This document shows positions 1-12,318 of a stretch of DNA of 64,000 bases, piece after piece (the stretch's first letter is position 1; each line of letters begins with the position of its first letter). Below the pieces are notes generated by a model. The model did no database searches. It saw only the letters and a program-made list of their open reading frames with translations, and had not been told where the DNA came from. This stretch comes from Rana temporaria (lineage: Eukaryota; Chordata; Amphibia; Anura; Ranidae): assembly GCF_905171775.1 (NCBI RefSeq), contig NC_053495.1:106311409-106375408 (forward strand). Direction: 5' to 3'. Both the position numbers and the translations under genes were made by a program.

Positions 1-1045
1 CTAGTATAGATTTTAAGGGGAAACACACACCAGAGTGTAAAAATAAAAGGTGTGGGGTCCCCTCAAATCAATACCAGACCCTTATCTGAGCATGCAGTCT
101 GGCAGGTCAGGAAAGTGAGGGGGGATGAGCGGGTGCCCCCCCCCTCCTGGACCATACCAGGTCACATGCCCTCAACATGGTTGATGGAGACAAGGGCCTC
201 TTACCCACAATCCTGTCCCTGTTATTGTGGGGGTGTGGGGGGTGACTTATTGGAATCTGGAAGCCCCCTTTAACAAGGGGCCCCCCATATCCTGCCCCCT
301 TATTTGAATGTTTCTGGGGTATATAGTACCCCTACCCATTCACCAAAAATGCATAAAAATGTAATAAAAGCGCAACAGTTTTGATTATTCCTTTATTAAA
401 AAAATACAATTAAAATAAATGTCCTCTGAAGTAAATCCAGCATCAATCATGATGCCAACAACTACTGCCGACTGAAAAAAAGGAAGAAGCTCTGCACCCA
501 ATGAAGGCTCCCACTATTTGACAGTTCATTGAGTGACCCCACCCCCTTGTGAAATTATAGACTGGGGCATGCTGGGTCGATGATGACACAAGTGGGTTCA
601 ATAGATGGCATCCTCGGGTGGCTCCACCCCTTGGTTATGTAAGAAATGTCAGACAGCGGAGCTGCAAGGTGGCAAGGGCCTTCATTGGGCGCAGAGATTT
701 TTTTTTCTTGGGGTTGTGGTAGCAGCAGGCATCATGATTGAAACTGGATCTGCTTCGGAGGACACTTATTTTTTGTTTTTTTCTTTTGTTTTTTAATAAA
801 GGAATTCTCAAAAACTGTTGTGTTTTTATTAACTTTTTTACTTTTTGGTACTATACTTCCTATACTCATTCACATTTGCAGGATCTGGGGGCCTCCTTGT
901 TAAAAGGGGATTTTCAGTTTCCAATAAGTCACCCCCCAACAAACAATGGGCCATGGTTGTGGGGAAGAGGCCCTTGTCCCATCAACATGGGGACAAGGTG
1001 CTTTGGGGGGGCCTGGTATGGACTCCACGCTGTTTTTTTTTTCAT
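1..1045. mobile_element. Foldback (long inverted repeat) hAT-like element, copy 1, left end cut by window
   Basis: Two inverted arms meet near position 580. For example, the block around 425-455 returns in reverse complement around 730-765, and the block around 495-520 returns around 675-695. The arms carry the same motifs as the foldbacks at 41609 and 47156: a CCAGACCC block, a pyrimidine-rich block next to a CAACATGG motif, and AATAAAG near the centre. The outer left terminus lies outside the window, so no target duplication can be tested. No coding capacity is seen; the short reading frames inside are by-products of the arms. Family membership is firm from the shared arms, and the hAT assignment is borrowed from copy 3. 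Confidence 0.7.
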
Positions 1046-1572
1046 TCTTTTTTATCCAGCTTCCCGGCCTGCTGTCATATACCAGGTATGACTAGACTGT
1101 GTGGACTGCACAGAGAGAACCAAAACGCATGTAAGTGAATAATTACGTTTATTTAAAGATAAGTGATAACAATATATAAACACCTCCAATACAAACAGTG
1201 AACAACCAACCAAACAGTGACCCACAAACAACAAATAACTATATACAAATAGAAGCGAAGTACCACAATCTTAAATGTAGTCAGGCCAGGGTCATCAACG
1301 GGAGATCAGTAGATGGGGACAGGGAACAAACAGGACAGGGAGAGGATGGATCAGGCTGCAGGGTAAAGGTAAAGGTAACAAGGTCACAGGAGGGACATGT
1401 TTGGGTACAGGGCACAGGGTTCAGGTATCAGGTACAGAGACAAGGTCAGGTTCCGGTCAGGGCGCAAGGAATATTCCAAGGCGAAGAGAGCAATCATCAG
1501 CAGGGGATTTATACGAGTGCCTGTAATTGGCCTCAAGTGACACCTGAGTGCAGGAGGTGCTGTCTGCTCCAC

Positions 1573-1755
1573 ACTGTCGGGAAACACCAGCTGGTGGACA
1601 CCGGTACTACAGCCAAAGGATCTAACAGTGCCACCAGCAGGTGAATCCCTCCCCTACAGATCCTGAATGTTGGAAGATACCCGTTGATGGACACTGGTAC
1701 TGCGATCCAAGAGACATACGGCTCCACCAATGGGTAAACCCTTTCCTGACACCTG
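1573..1755. repeat. Diverged tandem duplication, two ~92-bp units
   Basis: The block starting near 1580 (GTGGACACCGGTACT core) recurs near 1672 (TGGACACTGGTACT core) with similar flanks, ending in TGAATCCCTCCCCT and TAAACCCTTTCCT respectively. The DNA just upstream (1310-1470) is rich in loosely repeated ACAGG and TCAGG words. The whole 1130-1755 stretch may be one unidentified dispersed repeat, but I recognise no family. Confidence 0.45.
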
Positions 1756-1789
1756 CTCCTTAACAATCAGCTATTCTTTGGAATAGCCT

Positions 1790-3282
1790 TGGCTATTATT
1801 TGGAATTTGTTAGGAAAGTAATAAGCAAAAGAAAAACAAAATGAAACGAAACAAAACAAAATTAAACAAATTCCAAAAACAAATCAACAAAATTAAATTA
1901 GTAACATAACAGATCTATCCAAAACAAAACACATTTTTCCATTCTGCACATGTCTACTATAGACGGATAAGCTGCAAAATAATGCATTTTTTGTTTAGAT
2001 ATGCTTTAAATATACTGCACAAGCCTAAATGACAAAATTCAAGAAACATGTTGACTATTATAGTTATAAGAATGTGTCTGCTATGTTTCAATGGTATGCA
2101 GAATACTGGGATAGCAGTACTATGCCCAGTATAGACACAGCTTTGCATTTACATGTTTTTTTAAGTGTTACTTAAAGGGTGGCTTTACTTTGAAAAAGAT
2201 TATTTATTCTTTAATTTTAAACATGATTCCACTTCCCTTTATATACAGTCTTGTGTCTTATGTAAGTATAATTTTAAGATCAATGACCCATTTTCAAGAT
2301 TTTTTATGTACTTTATCAAAAGTTTAAAGTCAAAAGTCAATTGTTCAAAGTTGCCTATACATCTGTTCATTTAAGCTATGCATGCCACAGGACGCATAGC
2401 TCTGATTATGCATGAACCTGATTGTTGGAAATAAATTATTTATACAGGTAGTTTGAGCACAATGTATATTCCTGGAAGCAATCCGGACAGTAGAAAAGGA
2501 TTGTCTAGGGGCAGCAGCCTAGACAATGGCCATATGAAATTGTTATTCTTCATGACATGAGGAAAATAATATAAATGTTCATTTACTGTAAATTGCAAGA
2601 ACATTCTGACTATGATATAGCGAAATTGTTTCCTGGAATAAATTAGCAGATCACAGAATGATACTTATTTTTTAGCAATGCTCTTTAAAAAAAACATTTA
2701 ATAAATGAACCTAGTTTAATCTATTAGACACAATGGGTCACTGCATGTGTTATTGTTATGTTATGATGTAGCAAATTATCAATTGTCATTTTGTTGTTTT
2801 ACATCCATGATTGGATCCTTTCAACTTATTTATAGGTGAAGCACATTTGATAACCTACTATACAATCATGTAGGTAAACAAGCGAATCCAATGCTTGCAT
2901 AAAATAGTTTTTCACTGTTAAATTATTTCATCATGAGCAAAGACTAATGTCACACAAAGGCATTACATGAGAAGATGTGCTGCATGACTTCAGTATATCT
3001 GGAAGATGACAGCTGGAGGGGTTGGAAAAAAGATTATTTTCACCTAATTTACCAAGACAGTTAATATGGCAATAGAGAGATCACATTACCTTACAGTCTG
3101 TGCTTTAGTAAGATCACCATTTATCCTAGAAATGTGTTTATTAGAACCTTTAACAATTATGAAAGGCAACATGGTGAGGCAGAAAATATCCAACAGGTAA
3201 AAACACGTACCCCACTATATAAATAAAAAAAAAATCTTTTATTTAACTGTTTACATAGTGTAACTCTTATTTGAAATTCATT
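1790..3282. other. AT-rich stretch without recognised feature
   Basis: No reading frame of note, no terminal repeats and no similarity to the other elements in the window were seen. It is probably old single-copy or decayed repeat DNA. Confidence 0.5.
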
Positions 3283-4021
3283 TTAACCACTTCAATACAG
3301 GGCACTTTTACCCTCTTTTTTTTCCCAGTCCAATTTTCAGCTTTTAGTGCTCTCACACTTTGAATGACAATTACTCAGTTATGCTCCACTGTACCCAAAC
3401 ACGTTGTTTTATCATTTTTTTTTCACACAAATGGAGCTTTATTTTAGTGGTATTTAATCACCACTGTTTTTTTTTTAGCTTTTTTTTTTAACATTCAACT
3501 TTTATTGAAAAGAAAAAGGAGAGATCCAGAAACAGGTTACATAGCATGTCATATGCAAGTACAGGTGTATCAGTAAACAGCGTGATACCGTGTTTACATG
3601 AGCCAAAAGATTTACAGAATAAACACAATACAAGCAGATCAGCAGCTCAAAGGTCTTGACTTAAACAACTTATGCTTGCCCTAAAGGGTCTAATTACAAG
3701 TGAAATTGTTATTTTCTGAGCCCTGGCCTAGTTCACCTTCAAAGTTTTTATTTAAAAGGATAACAACAATAATTCGGCCTAAGGTTGTAACGGTTCAACA
3801 GTATACGTTGCACGTGAAACCATGTATGAAGAGGAGTAGAAAGAGGAGAGAAGACAGGGGAGAGGTAAGTGAATAGGAACAGTGGGGGGCCCCAGATATG
3901 ACACAGGTGAGGAGGGAGGGAGGGGGGATTGCACGCCACCACGCCAACACCTGCTCTCCAATTAGGGATGCGTGAGGGAGAAGTATCGAAAGATTGGGCC
4001 ACCTCTGAGGCGAACCGTCTC

Positions 4022-7000
4022 TTATTTAAGGGTTTTGCATGATATCGTCATATTCCTGTGAGTATCGATCCAAGGTCTCCAAATGGTTTGGAAGGCCTCG
4101 ACTCTGCTATGTTCCTGCGCCACAGCATCCTCCATTTCCCACATGTTTCTAACTCTTTTGAGCCAGTCAATCACTGTGGGTACTGTAGTTGTTCTCCAAT
4201 AGATGGGAACCAACGACCTGGCTGCATTAATCAGGTGTTTGGTCAGTGAGTGTTTGTAAACCTGTAAGGCAAGGTGGTTGACATGTAACAGGCAACAAGC
4301 TGCGTCCAGTGACAACTTAGTTTCTGTGATCTTTTTGATCAGTTGTGTGATCTTGTCCCAAAAGGGCAGAATCAGTGGGCACTCCCACCAAATGTGGAGA
4401 AGAGTGCCTCTCGCCTTCTGGCACCTCCAACACGTCGGAGGGTTTTGAGGATTCCACTTGTGGAGTTTGTCCGGGGTGTTGTACCAGTGTGTCAGCAGCT
4501 TGTAGCCTGTTTCCTGGACAAGTGTACTTATGGAACCTTTATGTGCTAAAATGCACGCATACCTCCATTGTTTGTCCGTGAGTGTCCTCCCCAGCTCCTC
4601 CGACCATCTCCTCCTATAATCATCCGCACCACCGCATTCAGCCAGTTGCAGCCAGCCATATGAGACCGATGTAGCTTTCTCTAGGGGGTTTCCATCTAGG
4701 CATGTCGTCTCCAAGTCGGTCAATTGTCTGCGGAAGTCCTGTGAGTGTCTTTGTCTAGTAAGGTAATCTCTTAATTGGAAGTATGACCACCACTTCAGTC
4801 GTGGGAGTCCACTTCCGCCCTGCAGTGCCAAAAGGTCTTTAATTTTATCTCCTGAAAAACAGTCTTTCGCGAGTAAGGGGATGTCACTATGCTCTGGTTG
4901 GAACAAGTCATTGTCCTCTCCCGGAGGGAAGTCAGCGTTTCCCATCAAGGGTGTCAAAGAACCCCCGGGCGTGGTAATCTTTCCCCCTTTAGCAATGTCA
5001 CAATGTCATGTAGGACGCCCAGTGTGGTTCTTGTGATAGGTTGTATCTTAGAGGTGGCTTTAAATTTAGGTCTGGGTGACCACGGGGAGAACCTCAGCGG
5101 ACGCAGAAATAGGGATTCCTCCAAAGACACCCATGCCTTCGAACGCCTATGGCAGTGCCAATCAATTACCCTGGCTATATGAGATGCGTAATAATAATGT
5201 TTAAAGTTAGGTAGCCCAATCCCGCCCGCGTCTTTGGGCCTGAACAGCCAAGACAATTTAATTCTGGGTTTACGTTGATTCCAAATGAACCTTAAAATGG
5301 TAGAGTTCATCAAGCGAAAGAAGTGTGCTGGGATTTTTATGGGTAGTATCCTGAAAAGGTATAGGAACCTAGGCAAGACCACCATTTTGACAATGGATGC
5401 GCGTCCAAACCAAGAAAAGCAGCCCACTCGCCACCTCTCAAGGTCGGCTGCGCATTCCTTCAGTAGGGGCGGGAAGTTCGAGTCGTAAATGTGTTGCAAG
5501 TGTGGAGTTAAGTGGGTTCCTAAGTATTTGATAGCTTTATCCTCCCACCTAAATTTAGATTCTGCTTTAGTACGGGTCAGCTGATCGATAGGTAACGATA
5601 TGTTTATGGCCTCGGATTTGGAGTAGTTTATTTTTAAGTTGGATAGGTATCCAAAATGAGTAAACTCTTCTAGGAGATTAGGTATAATGGTCGCGGGGTC
5701 AGTTAAAAAGAATAGGAGGTCATCCGCGTAGGCCGCCACATTGAACTCCCTCCCCCGTATCTCAAATCCCCTAACCGCGCCATTCAGATTTACAGTTCTA
5801 ATGAAGGGTTCAAGGGCCAGAATGAACAATAGCAGGGAGAGGGGGCAGCCCTGTCTGGTGCCATTGCGGATGTGTACTGTATCTGATAGAGTCCCGTTTA
5901 TTTTGAGTTTCGCCGAAGGGTTACGATACAGGGCAAAGATCCATGACAGCATACATGGACCAAGCCCTACGTGTTCGCATACCGCCCTCAGGAAGTCCCA
6001 TGCCACCCTATCAAAGGCCTTCTCCGCGTCGGTGGACAGGAGAAGGCCTTCGATGTTCTCGTCTCGTGCTGCCTGTATAAGGAGCAGGGCTTTGGTTACG
6101 TTGTCTTTGCCTCCCTACCCGGAACAAATCCCACCTGATCCAGCCCTATCAAATTCGACAGAAGCGGGCTCAGGCGCAGCGCGAGAATTTTTGCGAATAA
6201 TTTGGCATCAATGTTTAGAAAGGAGATGGGCCTGTAGCTGGCGCAGTCCATGGGGTCCTTGCCAGGTTTGGGGATTATGGCAACTTGAGCTGACAGAAAC
6301 GCGGACGGGATATCTTTGGGCGTAGACATGGAGTTCAAGGCAGCGGCCAACGGTGTAGTCAGTACATCGGTAAAGGTCTTATAGTATATGGCCGTATAGC
6401 CGTCTGGGCCTGGGCTTTTCCCATTCTTCAGTAATTTAATAGCTCGGGTAATCTCCTCACAAGTTATCGGTGCTTCTAACAGTGACACATCAGCGGTCGT
6501 TAGGGTGGGCAGTCTACTATTAGTCAGGTAGTCTTGGATAATTTTAGCCTTGTCTCCTGCCATGTCCTTGGGCCTATGTTGGGGGGGCAAGTCGTAGAGT
6601 TTGGAGTAGAATTCGTGAAAACGAGAGGCAATGGCCTTCGTAGTCTTGTCAATTTTCCCATCCCCACGTCTAATGCCTGCGATGTCATTGGCGAAAGTGT
6701 GTTCTCTCAGAGCCCTGGCTAGAAGTTTGCCTGATTTATTGCCCGACTCGTAGTATTTTTTTTTTTTGAAGAACAGCATTCGCCTCGACTTTGAGTCGAA
6801 CAGGTGCTGCAACTCCTTCCTGGCCTCCAGCAACTCCCCCGCCGATTTTACCATGAGCGATTGTTTATGTTGAGACTCTAAGGAGCGGATTAAAGCCGAC
6901 AGCCTTGAGATCTCCCGTTCTCTGTCTTTCTTTCGCTTAGAGCCCATTCTAATCAGTTCCCCTCTCAGTGTGCACTTGTGAGCTTCCCAAACCATGAGCG

Positions 7001-7865
7001 GATCTGCTCCTGGAATGGAATTGTGCATGAAAAATTCCTTCAAAGAGCCAGTGAGGGAGGCGAGAAGATCCGGGTCTGTTAGGAGGGAGGCGTTAAGCCT
7101 CCACGTGGGTTGTTTAGGGGGCATGGACAATAAATTCAGGCCCAATGAAACCGGGGCATGATCTGAGATCGATTGGATCCCTATGTGTGCTGCTTTAACT
7201 GAGGATAAATTCCTCTGGGAGATGAAAAGATAGTCCAATCTGGCATATCTAGCATGGGGAATCGAATAATGAGTAAAGTCGCGGCCCTCAGGGTTGAGAA
7301 AACGCCAAGTGTCTACCAGTTGCAGCCCCTGAAGAGCGGATTTAATTATTTTAAGTATTTTGTAAGTAATACAGGATTTACCATTTGAGGTATCCGTCAA
7401 TGGGTTAAGCGGGAGGTTAAAATCACCGCCCAGTATGAGACAGCCCGAGGAGAATCCCTGAAGTTCCTTGGTTATCCGGTTACAAAATGAGGCATGTTCT
7501 CTATTGGGGAAGTATACATTAGCTAGCGTCACTGGAGTGGACCCATATGTCCCCTTCAAAAATAGGAACCTACCTCCGGGATCACATTTCTGTTCCGTCA
7601 AATGAAAAGGTGCGTTCTTACTCACCAATATTGACACTCCTTTTGACTTGGAGTCACTATTGGTGGCATGAAATGCCCTTGTAAAGTATGCGTCAGTCAA
7701 TTTGGGTGCATGGTGTGTCTTGAAGTGTGTTTCCTGGATAAACACGAACTGGGGCCTACCTTTTTTCAGCTCACGAAGAAGAGTGGAGCGGCGTTCCGGA
7801 ATATTCAGACCCCTAATATTGTGTGAGATCACGGTCGGTGTCTTTCCTAGCGAAGAGAAGGCCAT
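4022..7865 (-). pseudogene. L1-1 ORF2 (endonuclease-reverse transcriptase), two frameshifts
   Basis: Encodes the L1 ORF2 protein, which nicks target DNA and copies the element RNA into it. It starts at an ATG at 7865. The APE-type endonuclease comes first (QETHF, GGDFN, SDHAPV), then the RT with SPGPDG, PKPGKDP, TRQGCPLS and the catalytic AYADD. The C-terminal Cys motif reads CWRCQ...LHIWWECP. The frame breaks near 6109, where one base seems lost in GGCAAAG, and again at 4957-4965 in a C/G homopolymer. The three pieces are 589, 350 and 311 residues, close to the whole protein of about 1280. All catalytic motifs are intact, so decay is recent. Either break could also be an assembly error in a homopolymer. 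Confidence 0.9.
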
Positions 7866-7999
7866 TGGAGCGGGTCAGGAGGAGACGGTTCAGGAGGTCA
7901 GCTGTGTTGGCAAACAGAGACAAAATCAGGTTAATGCAGATATAATGTACAGTGATCGGCAGTGGCTAGATCAATCCCCCCCCTCCCTGAGGCCACCGG

Positions 8000-8110
8000 T
8001 CGGGGTTGAGGAGAGGAAGGGTAAGAGGGGAGAGTTGGGTTTAGAGGGGGCAAGAAGAAAGAGATAGAGAGGATAAAACAGTAAGAGAGAAAGAGAAGCA
8101 GGGAGCCATA
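8000..8110 (-). other. Polypyrimidine tract upstream of L1-1 ORF2
   Basis: On the coding (minus) strand this stretch is almost all C and T, with CTTCTCTTTCTCTC-type runs, ending about 135 nt before the ORF2 start codon. Comparable tracts lie at the same place in L1-2, L1-3, L1-4 and L1-6. Its role is unknown; internal initiation on ORF2 is one possibility (inference). Confidence 0.6.
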
Positions 8111-9559
8111 CTTATACGGCGTGGAGCAAGATAAGATATGGGTACGTCCCCTGAGTGGGTCACCCCACCCAGGAGTTTGTAACTCCTATGTGTCTAGTGT
8201 CACCTGTGTCCTTAAAAACCAGGAGCACGGGGACACTTTGTGGGGTTATAGGGAGGCACTTGAGGAGACGGTAGAATTCCACCTGAGATACAATCCAACA
8301 GGGATTGCAATTAGCAGGAAAAAATTCAAACAAAGAAAAGGTGAATGACCGCACCACTGGCAGCCGCACATGTAAAAACAGAAAAAAAAATGTGGGTCTG
8401 GGGCCTACACAAAACAGCAAGGGGATTTATACATCCTACTCAGTAATAAACTATCTGGCCCTCAGACTGAGCTTAGTTCACACCCGACCTGGGTATTCGG
8501 AAAAAGGTAAAATAAAATAGAAATAAAAGCAAAAGAGAGGACACCTTATAAACAGATACTTATCATAAACCATACAATGAGAGCTATGTAGAGGCTCTCC
8601 ATAAGAGGAAGTACTTGAATAAAATAAGGGAATAATAATAAAAAAAGAGGTGAAAAAAAAAAAGAAAAACAACCACATAAGTTCACTTAGAGACACTTCC
8701 TCGGTGAGGAAACATCTGCAAACTGGATGCAGGAAGGACGCTGCAAGAGAGGGACATCTCGGTTATCGTGGATCTGTTCTCGGGCAAAGAGCCTCCAGTA
8801 CATCCTCTTGTGATTACAGTCCGTATGGTAGGACGAGCATTCGCGTCCCCCGAGGATGATGATGGAGGGGGGGGGGGTTTAGCAGCTCCTTCAGTGTGCG
8901 GCCGTCTTCATCGCGCGCCAAGCCACGCCCCCCTTTTTTTAGCTTTTATTATGAAATTGTGCAAATAAATATTTTTTCTTCATACATGTAGGTCAAAATG
9001 TATACTTCTACATATCTTTGTAAACAAAAAATAACTCACATTTGTGTATATCATTTAGCCTGTGTGAAAGAGTCTACAAGCTATGCTACATAGTAAAATT
9101 CATTACACCTGATGTACTGAATTTCTTGAAGCCCTGAAATGTCAGGCTAGTACAATTACCCCTTAAATTACCCCTTTTTGGAAATTAGACAATCCAAGAT
9201 ATTTAGTAAGAGATATTGTGAGTCTTTTGAAGTTGTAATTCTTTAATTATTTAATTATTATTATTATTATTTTTTTTAACACAAAATTGTCACACACGGC
9301 ATAGGCATATTTGCAATTACAGTCCAAAACACATTTTGCTACTCGTTCTAAGTATGGCAATACCACATATGTGAAACCTTTTCACAGGCTTGCCACATAC
9401 AGAGGCCCAACATTCAAGTAGCATCTTCAGGGGTTCTAGGGAGATACATTTCACAATTAATTTCCTGACTACCTATCACATTTTTGAAGGCCCTAGAGCA
9501 GGACAATGGAATTACCCACAAAATGACCCAATTTTGGAAAGAGAACGCCTATACATATA

Positions 9560-10310
9560 GGCCCGGATTCACAGACAGCGGTGCACATTTATGCCGCCGT
9601 AGCGTATCTCCTGTACGCTACGCCAACGCAGCGCAGAGAGGCAAGCATGGAATTCACAAAGCCAATGCTGCCTAAACTCCGCTGGGTTTCGAAGGCGTAA
9701 ATCGGCGTAGGTGGAAGTGGGCGTGAGCCATGCAAACCCATGCAAATGAGGCGTGACCCCATGCAAATGATGGTTTGAGAGCCAGACAAGTACAGTGAAC
9801 GAACTGCGCATGCGTTGTGTTGTGGACGCATCCCTGTGTGCATGCTCATAACCACGTCGGAACAACTACCTAAGATACGCCGGATCACTGCCTACGTCAT
9901 GAACGTAATCTACGCCCCCATCCCGACACACGTCCAACGTAAACTATGTAAAAACCACCGGCTTCTGTTCCCTGATGCAGACCTTTACATGTCTGCTGCT
10001 GAGTTACACCTCCTTTATGAGGCTTAACTTTATGCCGGACGTACAACTTACACGCACCTCTTGTAGCCTGTGTCAGGCAGGCGCAGGTTCGTGAATCGCC
10101 AGATTTTCCTCATTTGCATATTTGAATGGCTAATCAATGGCAGCGCCACCATGCAGCCAGCGTAAATGTGCACCCACCCTACACCGGCGTAGGCAAGTTA
10201 CGTCGGCGGGATTAAGCCTGTTTTTAGGCGTATCTTAGTTTGTGGGTACGGCGCACAGATACGACGGCGTATATTTGCACTTACGCTGCGTATCTGGAGA
10301 TTCTGAGTCC
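9560..10310. mobile_element. MITE A (GGGCCAGATTCAC family)
   Basis: The left terminus GGCCCGGATTCACAG and the right terminus (reverse complement GGACTCAGAATCTCC) are diverged versions of the terminal repeat shared with MITEs B, C, D and E. The interior is CpG-rich with repeated TACGCCG-type words, as in the others. The target duplication is not recognisable, so this is an older copy. It has no coding capacity and splits the surrounding TTAA element. Confidence 0.7.
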
Positions 10311-10559
10311 TTTGAGCATGTAATTTTTTTTTTCAACAAGTTTTTAGAAAATGTAAAAATAAAATAAAAAATAATTATTATTATAACACATAGCATGTAC
10401 ATACCAAGAATTACACGCCAACATACATTCTGTTAATCCTCCTGAGTATGGCGATACCACATGTGTGAGACTTGTTCACAGCCTAGCTAAACAAAGGGTT
10501 AACAAAATATTACCTGAGGTTATAGTAGAGAAGAGGAGGAGATATGGTCCACAGAGGAA

Positions 10560-10715
10560 CCAGGAAGCAGACAGAGATATGGTCAGCACAGCCAAAGAAT
10601 CAGTCCAGGCAGCAGGCAGGAACATGGTTCATAAAAAGTCATGGGACATTACAGGCAGCAGGCAGAGATATGGTCAGCACAACCACATTTTTGGCCCAGG
10701 CAGCAGGCAGAAACA
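10560..10715. repeat. Degenerate tandem repeat, period about 95 bp
   Basis: The segment GAGATATGGTCAGCACA near 10570 recurs near 10665, and CAGGCAGCAGGCAG occurs near 10605, 10650 and 10700. This gives about two units of roughly 95 bp built from CAGCAGGCAG words. No element family is recognised, and the reading frames here reflect the repeat. Confidence 0.5.
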
Positions 10716-10759
10716 TCAAGCTTAGGGCCTCGGTCAGGAAAGAATGGGCACAGGGGTAG

Positions 10760-11100
10760 AGGCTTCTTACCACCCAAATCTCTTTGAAGCCTCTGGTCTC
10801 CGGACCCTGGTCTGGAAATTACAATAACCAGAGAAAAAAAAAATTCAACTCAAAACACTATTCTGAAGCTCCTCACCCATGTATTATCATCTCTATGTTA
10901 TACTACAGTAGCAGGGGAAAAACATGGTTGATTAACAGGCCAAGGTCAGTGCAAGTGGAGACAGAAACGTGGTTTAGAAACAATCTAGATGGCAGGCATA
11001 GGCATCATTGGTAAACAGCGTGCAATGTATATGGGGAATACAGCGCAGGTCTTATAAATGAAATTATTATTGACGTGATGTCAAAATAAATTTGTAGATG
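10760..11100. other. Stretch without recognised feature
   Basis: No gene, terminal repeat or clear homology to other parts of the window was seen. Confidence 0.4.
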
Positions 11101-11899
11101 TGGCTGCTGCAGCAAAAAATATGTCAGACGAACATATAGTATAAAATGTAAAGGGATAAATGCTGCGCTGCTAATAGGGTGTGTGTATACAGGTCAATAC
11201 CAACATGACAAGGTAAACAATGTACACACTACAGTAAATAAAAGTGCTTAATTGTGCAACAAATACAAAGGTGAAATAGTGCACTAAGGTAAATAATAGT
11301 CCATATAGCTGTGATCAGCTAGGATATAATTGGACGTTTTGTAGTCTTCATAAAAGCACCCAAGTTGTGTTGGAAAGAAAATCCACAGCAAGTGTAAGAC
11401 AGCTGGTTAAAGCACCTCCACCTCAAGTAAATATTCTGCTTACCGAACACCAAAATAAAAATCGCATGTAGTACTGTATCTGATAGATAGCCTCCGTTCC
11501 CCAGCTAGGTTCCTCCACACCAGATAGAAAAAATGGATGATCCTTAGCCAGAACGCACTGTTTAAACGTGTGTTTAAAATTTTAAAGCCGGCCGGCTTGT
11601 GTAATCCGCTCGTTCCTTCCGGATGGTCGCGGGCAAACAATGATGACGTCAGCACGCCGCTCCTCCCTACGCCGTTTCGTCAGTAAGATGACATCTTCCA
11701 GGGGCACCTTTAAAATTTTAAACACACGCTAATGTACTACTATGGACATGTGAGTGCATAACTTTGTTTTACAATAAATCGTTTTAGTAGCAGTACTACT
11801 CTATGTTTGCCCTTCTTGTTTTCACTCCTGGGTTTAACGCATGAGTGCGTTCTGGCTAAGGATCATCCATTTTTTCTATCTGGTGTGGAGGAACCTAGT
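11100..11899. mobile_element. PLE-type terminal-region remnant with inverted ends
   Basis: A block at 11502-11563 (ending CAGAACGCACTG) returns as its exact inverse at 11843-11898 (starting AGTGCGTTCTGG), about 55 bp with almost no mismatch. Inside it, GTGTGTTTAAAATTTTAAAG at 11569 is inverted at 11708. The core contains CCGGCCGGC, TGACGTCA, a hammerhead-like fold and AATAAA followed by ACTACTCTATG, the same order of landmarks as the PLE at 16524-23674. No RT sequence is present. This fits a short head-to-head PLE copy. The left limit is approximate. Confidence 0.6.
11659..11705 (-). ncRNA. Hammerhead-ribozyme-like fold, degenerate (PLE)
   Basis: On the minus strand the order is: stem I strand CCC, a box CTGGAAGA where an active ribozyme has CTGATGA, stem II GTCA...TGAC, the conserved GAAAC, a two-base stem III loop, the cleavage triplet GTA, then stem I partner GGG. 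The altered first box predicts an inactive copy. Hammerheads with minimal stem III are known in Penelope-like elements; assigning this site to them is inference. Confidence 0.45.
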
Positions 11900-12318
11900 C
11901 TTTCTGTTGACTTTTGATAGATGACATACATATTATAAATAGCCAAATGGAAAAAGTAAATTGCAACTATTGCTGATAAATTGGGCTGTAGCATCTGATT
12001 GTGTAAATCCACCACCCATGAACTGGTTATAATTGAGGATACACTCAGGCTTTTGGATGGGGCTACATCTTCCATAAATTTCCACTAAGGTGGTATTGTG
12101 CATGGTGGACCGGATGCACACATCTCTTTTATCCCCACTTCATGGCCAACACTTCCTCATTCCTAAGACTTGCTTATTCTCCCCTTTGTAGCCTTGTGGT
12201 CACCAGACTTTGTGGGAAGCCCTGCCTGCCTTTTTGGTGGTACCACAGGCCAAGGTTTTTTCATGGTACAGGGGGCAGACATGTATAGTAGTTATTTAGG
12301 TAGATATGATAACTTTTT

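Larger units (their letters stand above)
3485..8933 (-). mobile_element. L1-1: L1-clade LINE with both ends present but ORF1 missing
   Basis: The insertion is flanked by a 14-bp duplication, TTTTTTTAGCTTTT, at about 3471-3484 and 8934-8947. On the minus strand the 5' end is G-rich (GGGGGGCGTGGC), like the starts of L1-3 and L1-5. The 3' end has AATAAA followed by a short poly(A). ORF2 fills 7865-4022. The 1.07 kb upstream of ORF2 holds a short leader and a pyrimidine-rich spacer but no ORF1: neither the coiled coil nor the RRM block seen in the other copies is present. The target matches the T-rich/A-rich preference of L1 endonuclease. It inserted into a TTAA element. Confidence 0.85.
3283..10490 (-). 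mobile_element. TTAA (piggyBac-type) non-autonomous element, split by L1-1 and MITE A
   Basis: The piece 3283-3480 begins TTAACCACTTCAATAC, the inverted counterpart of the right end of the element at 12323-13107. The two stay alignable through the motif CACACTTTGAATGACAATT. The element resumes at 8948, after the L1 insertion, with GTGCAAATAAATA. It runs to 9559, is interrupted by MITE A, and resumes at 10311. Internal blocks around 9300-9400 and 10390-10480 resemble each other (TATGGCRATACCACAT), so the element has internal repeats. The far terminus is not identified and 10490 is approximate. The TTAA target and CCACTT terminus suggest piggyBac mobilisation (inference). Confidence 0.6.

Noticed and set aside
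1198..1644. 148-codon plus-strand frame
   Set aside because: Rich in repeated CAGG words, no recognised domain, inside a repeat-like stretch; not supported as a gene.
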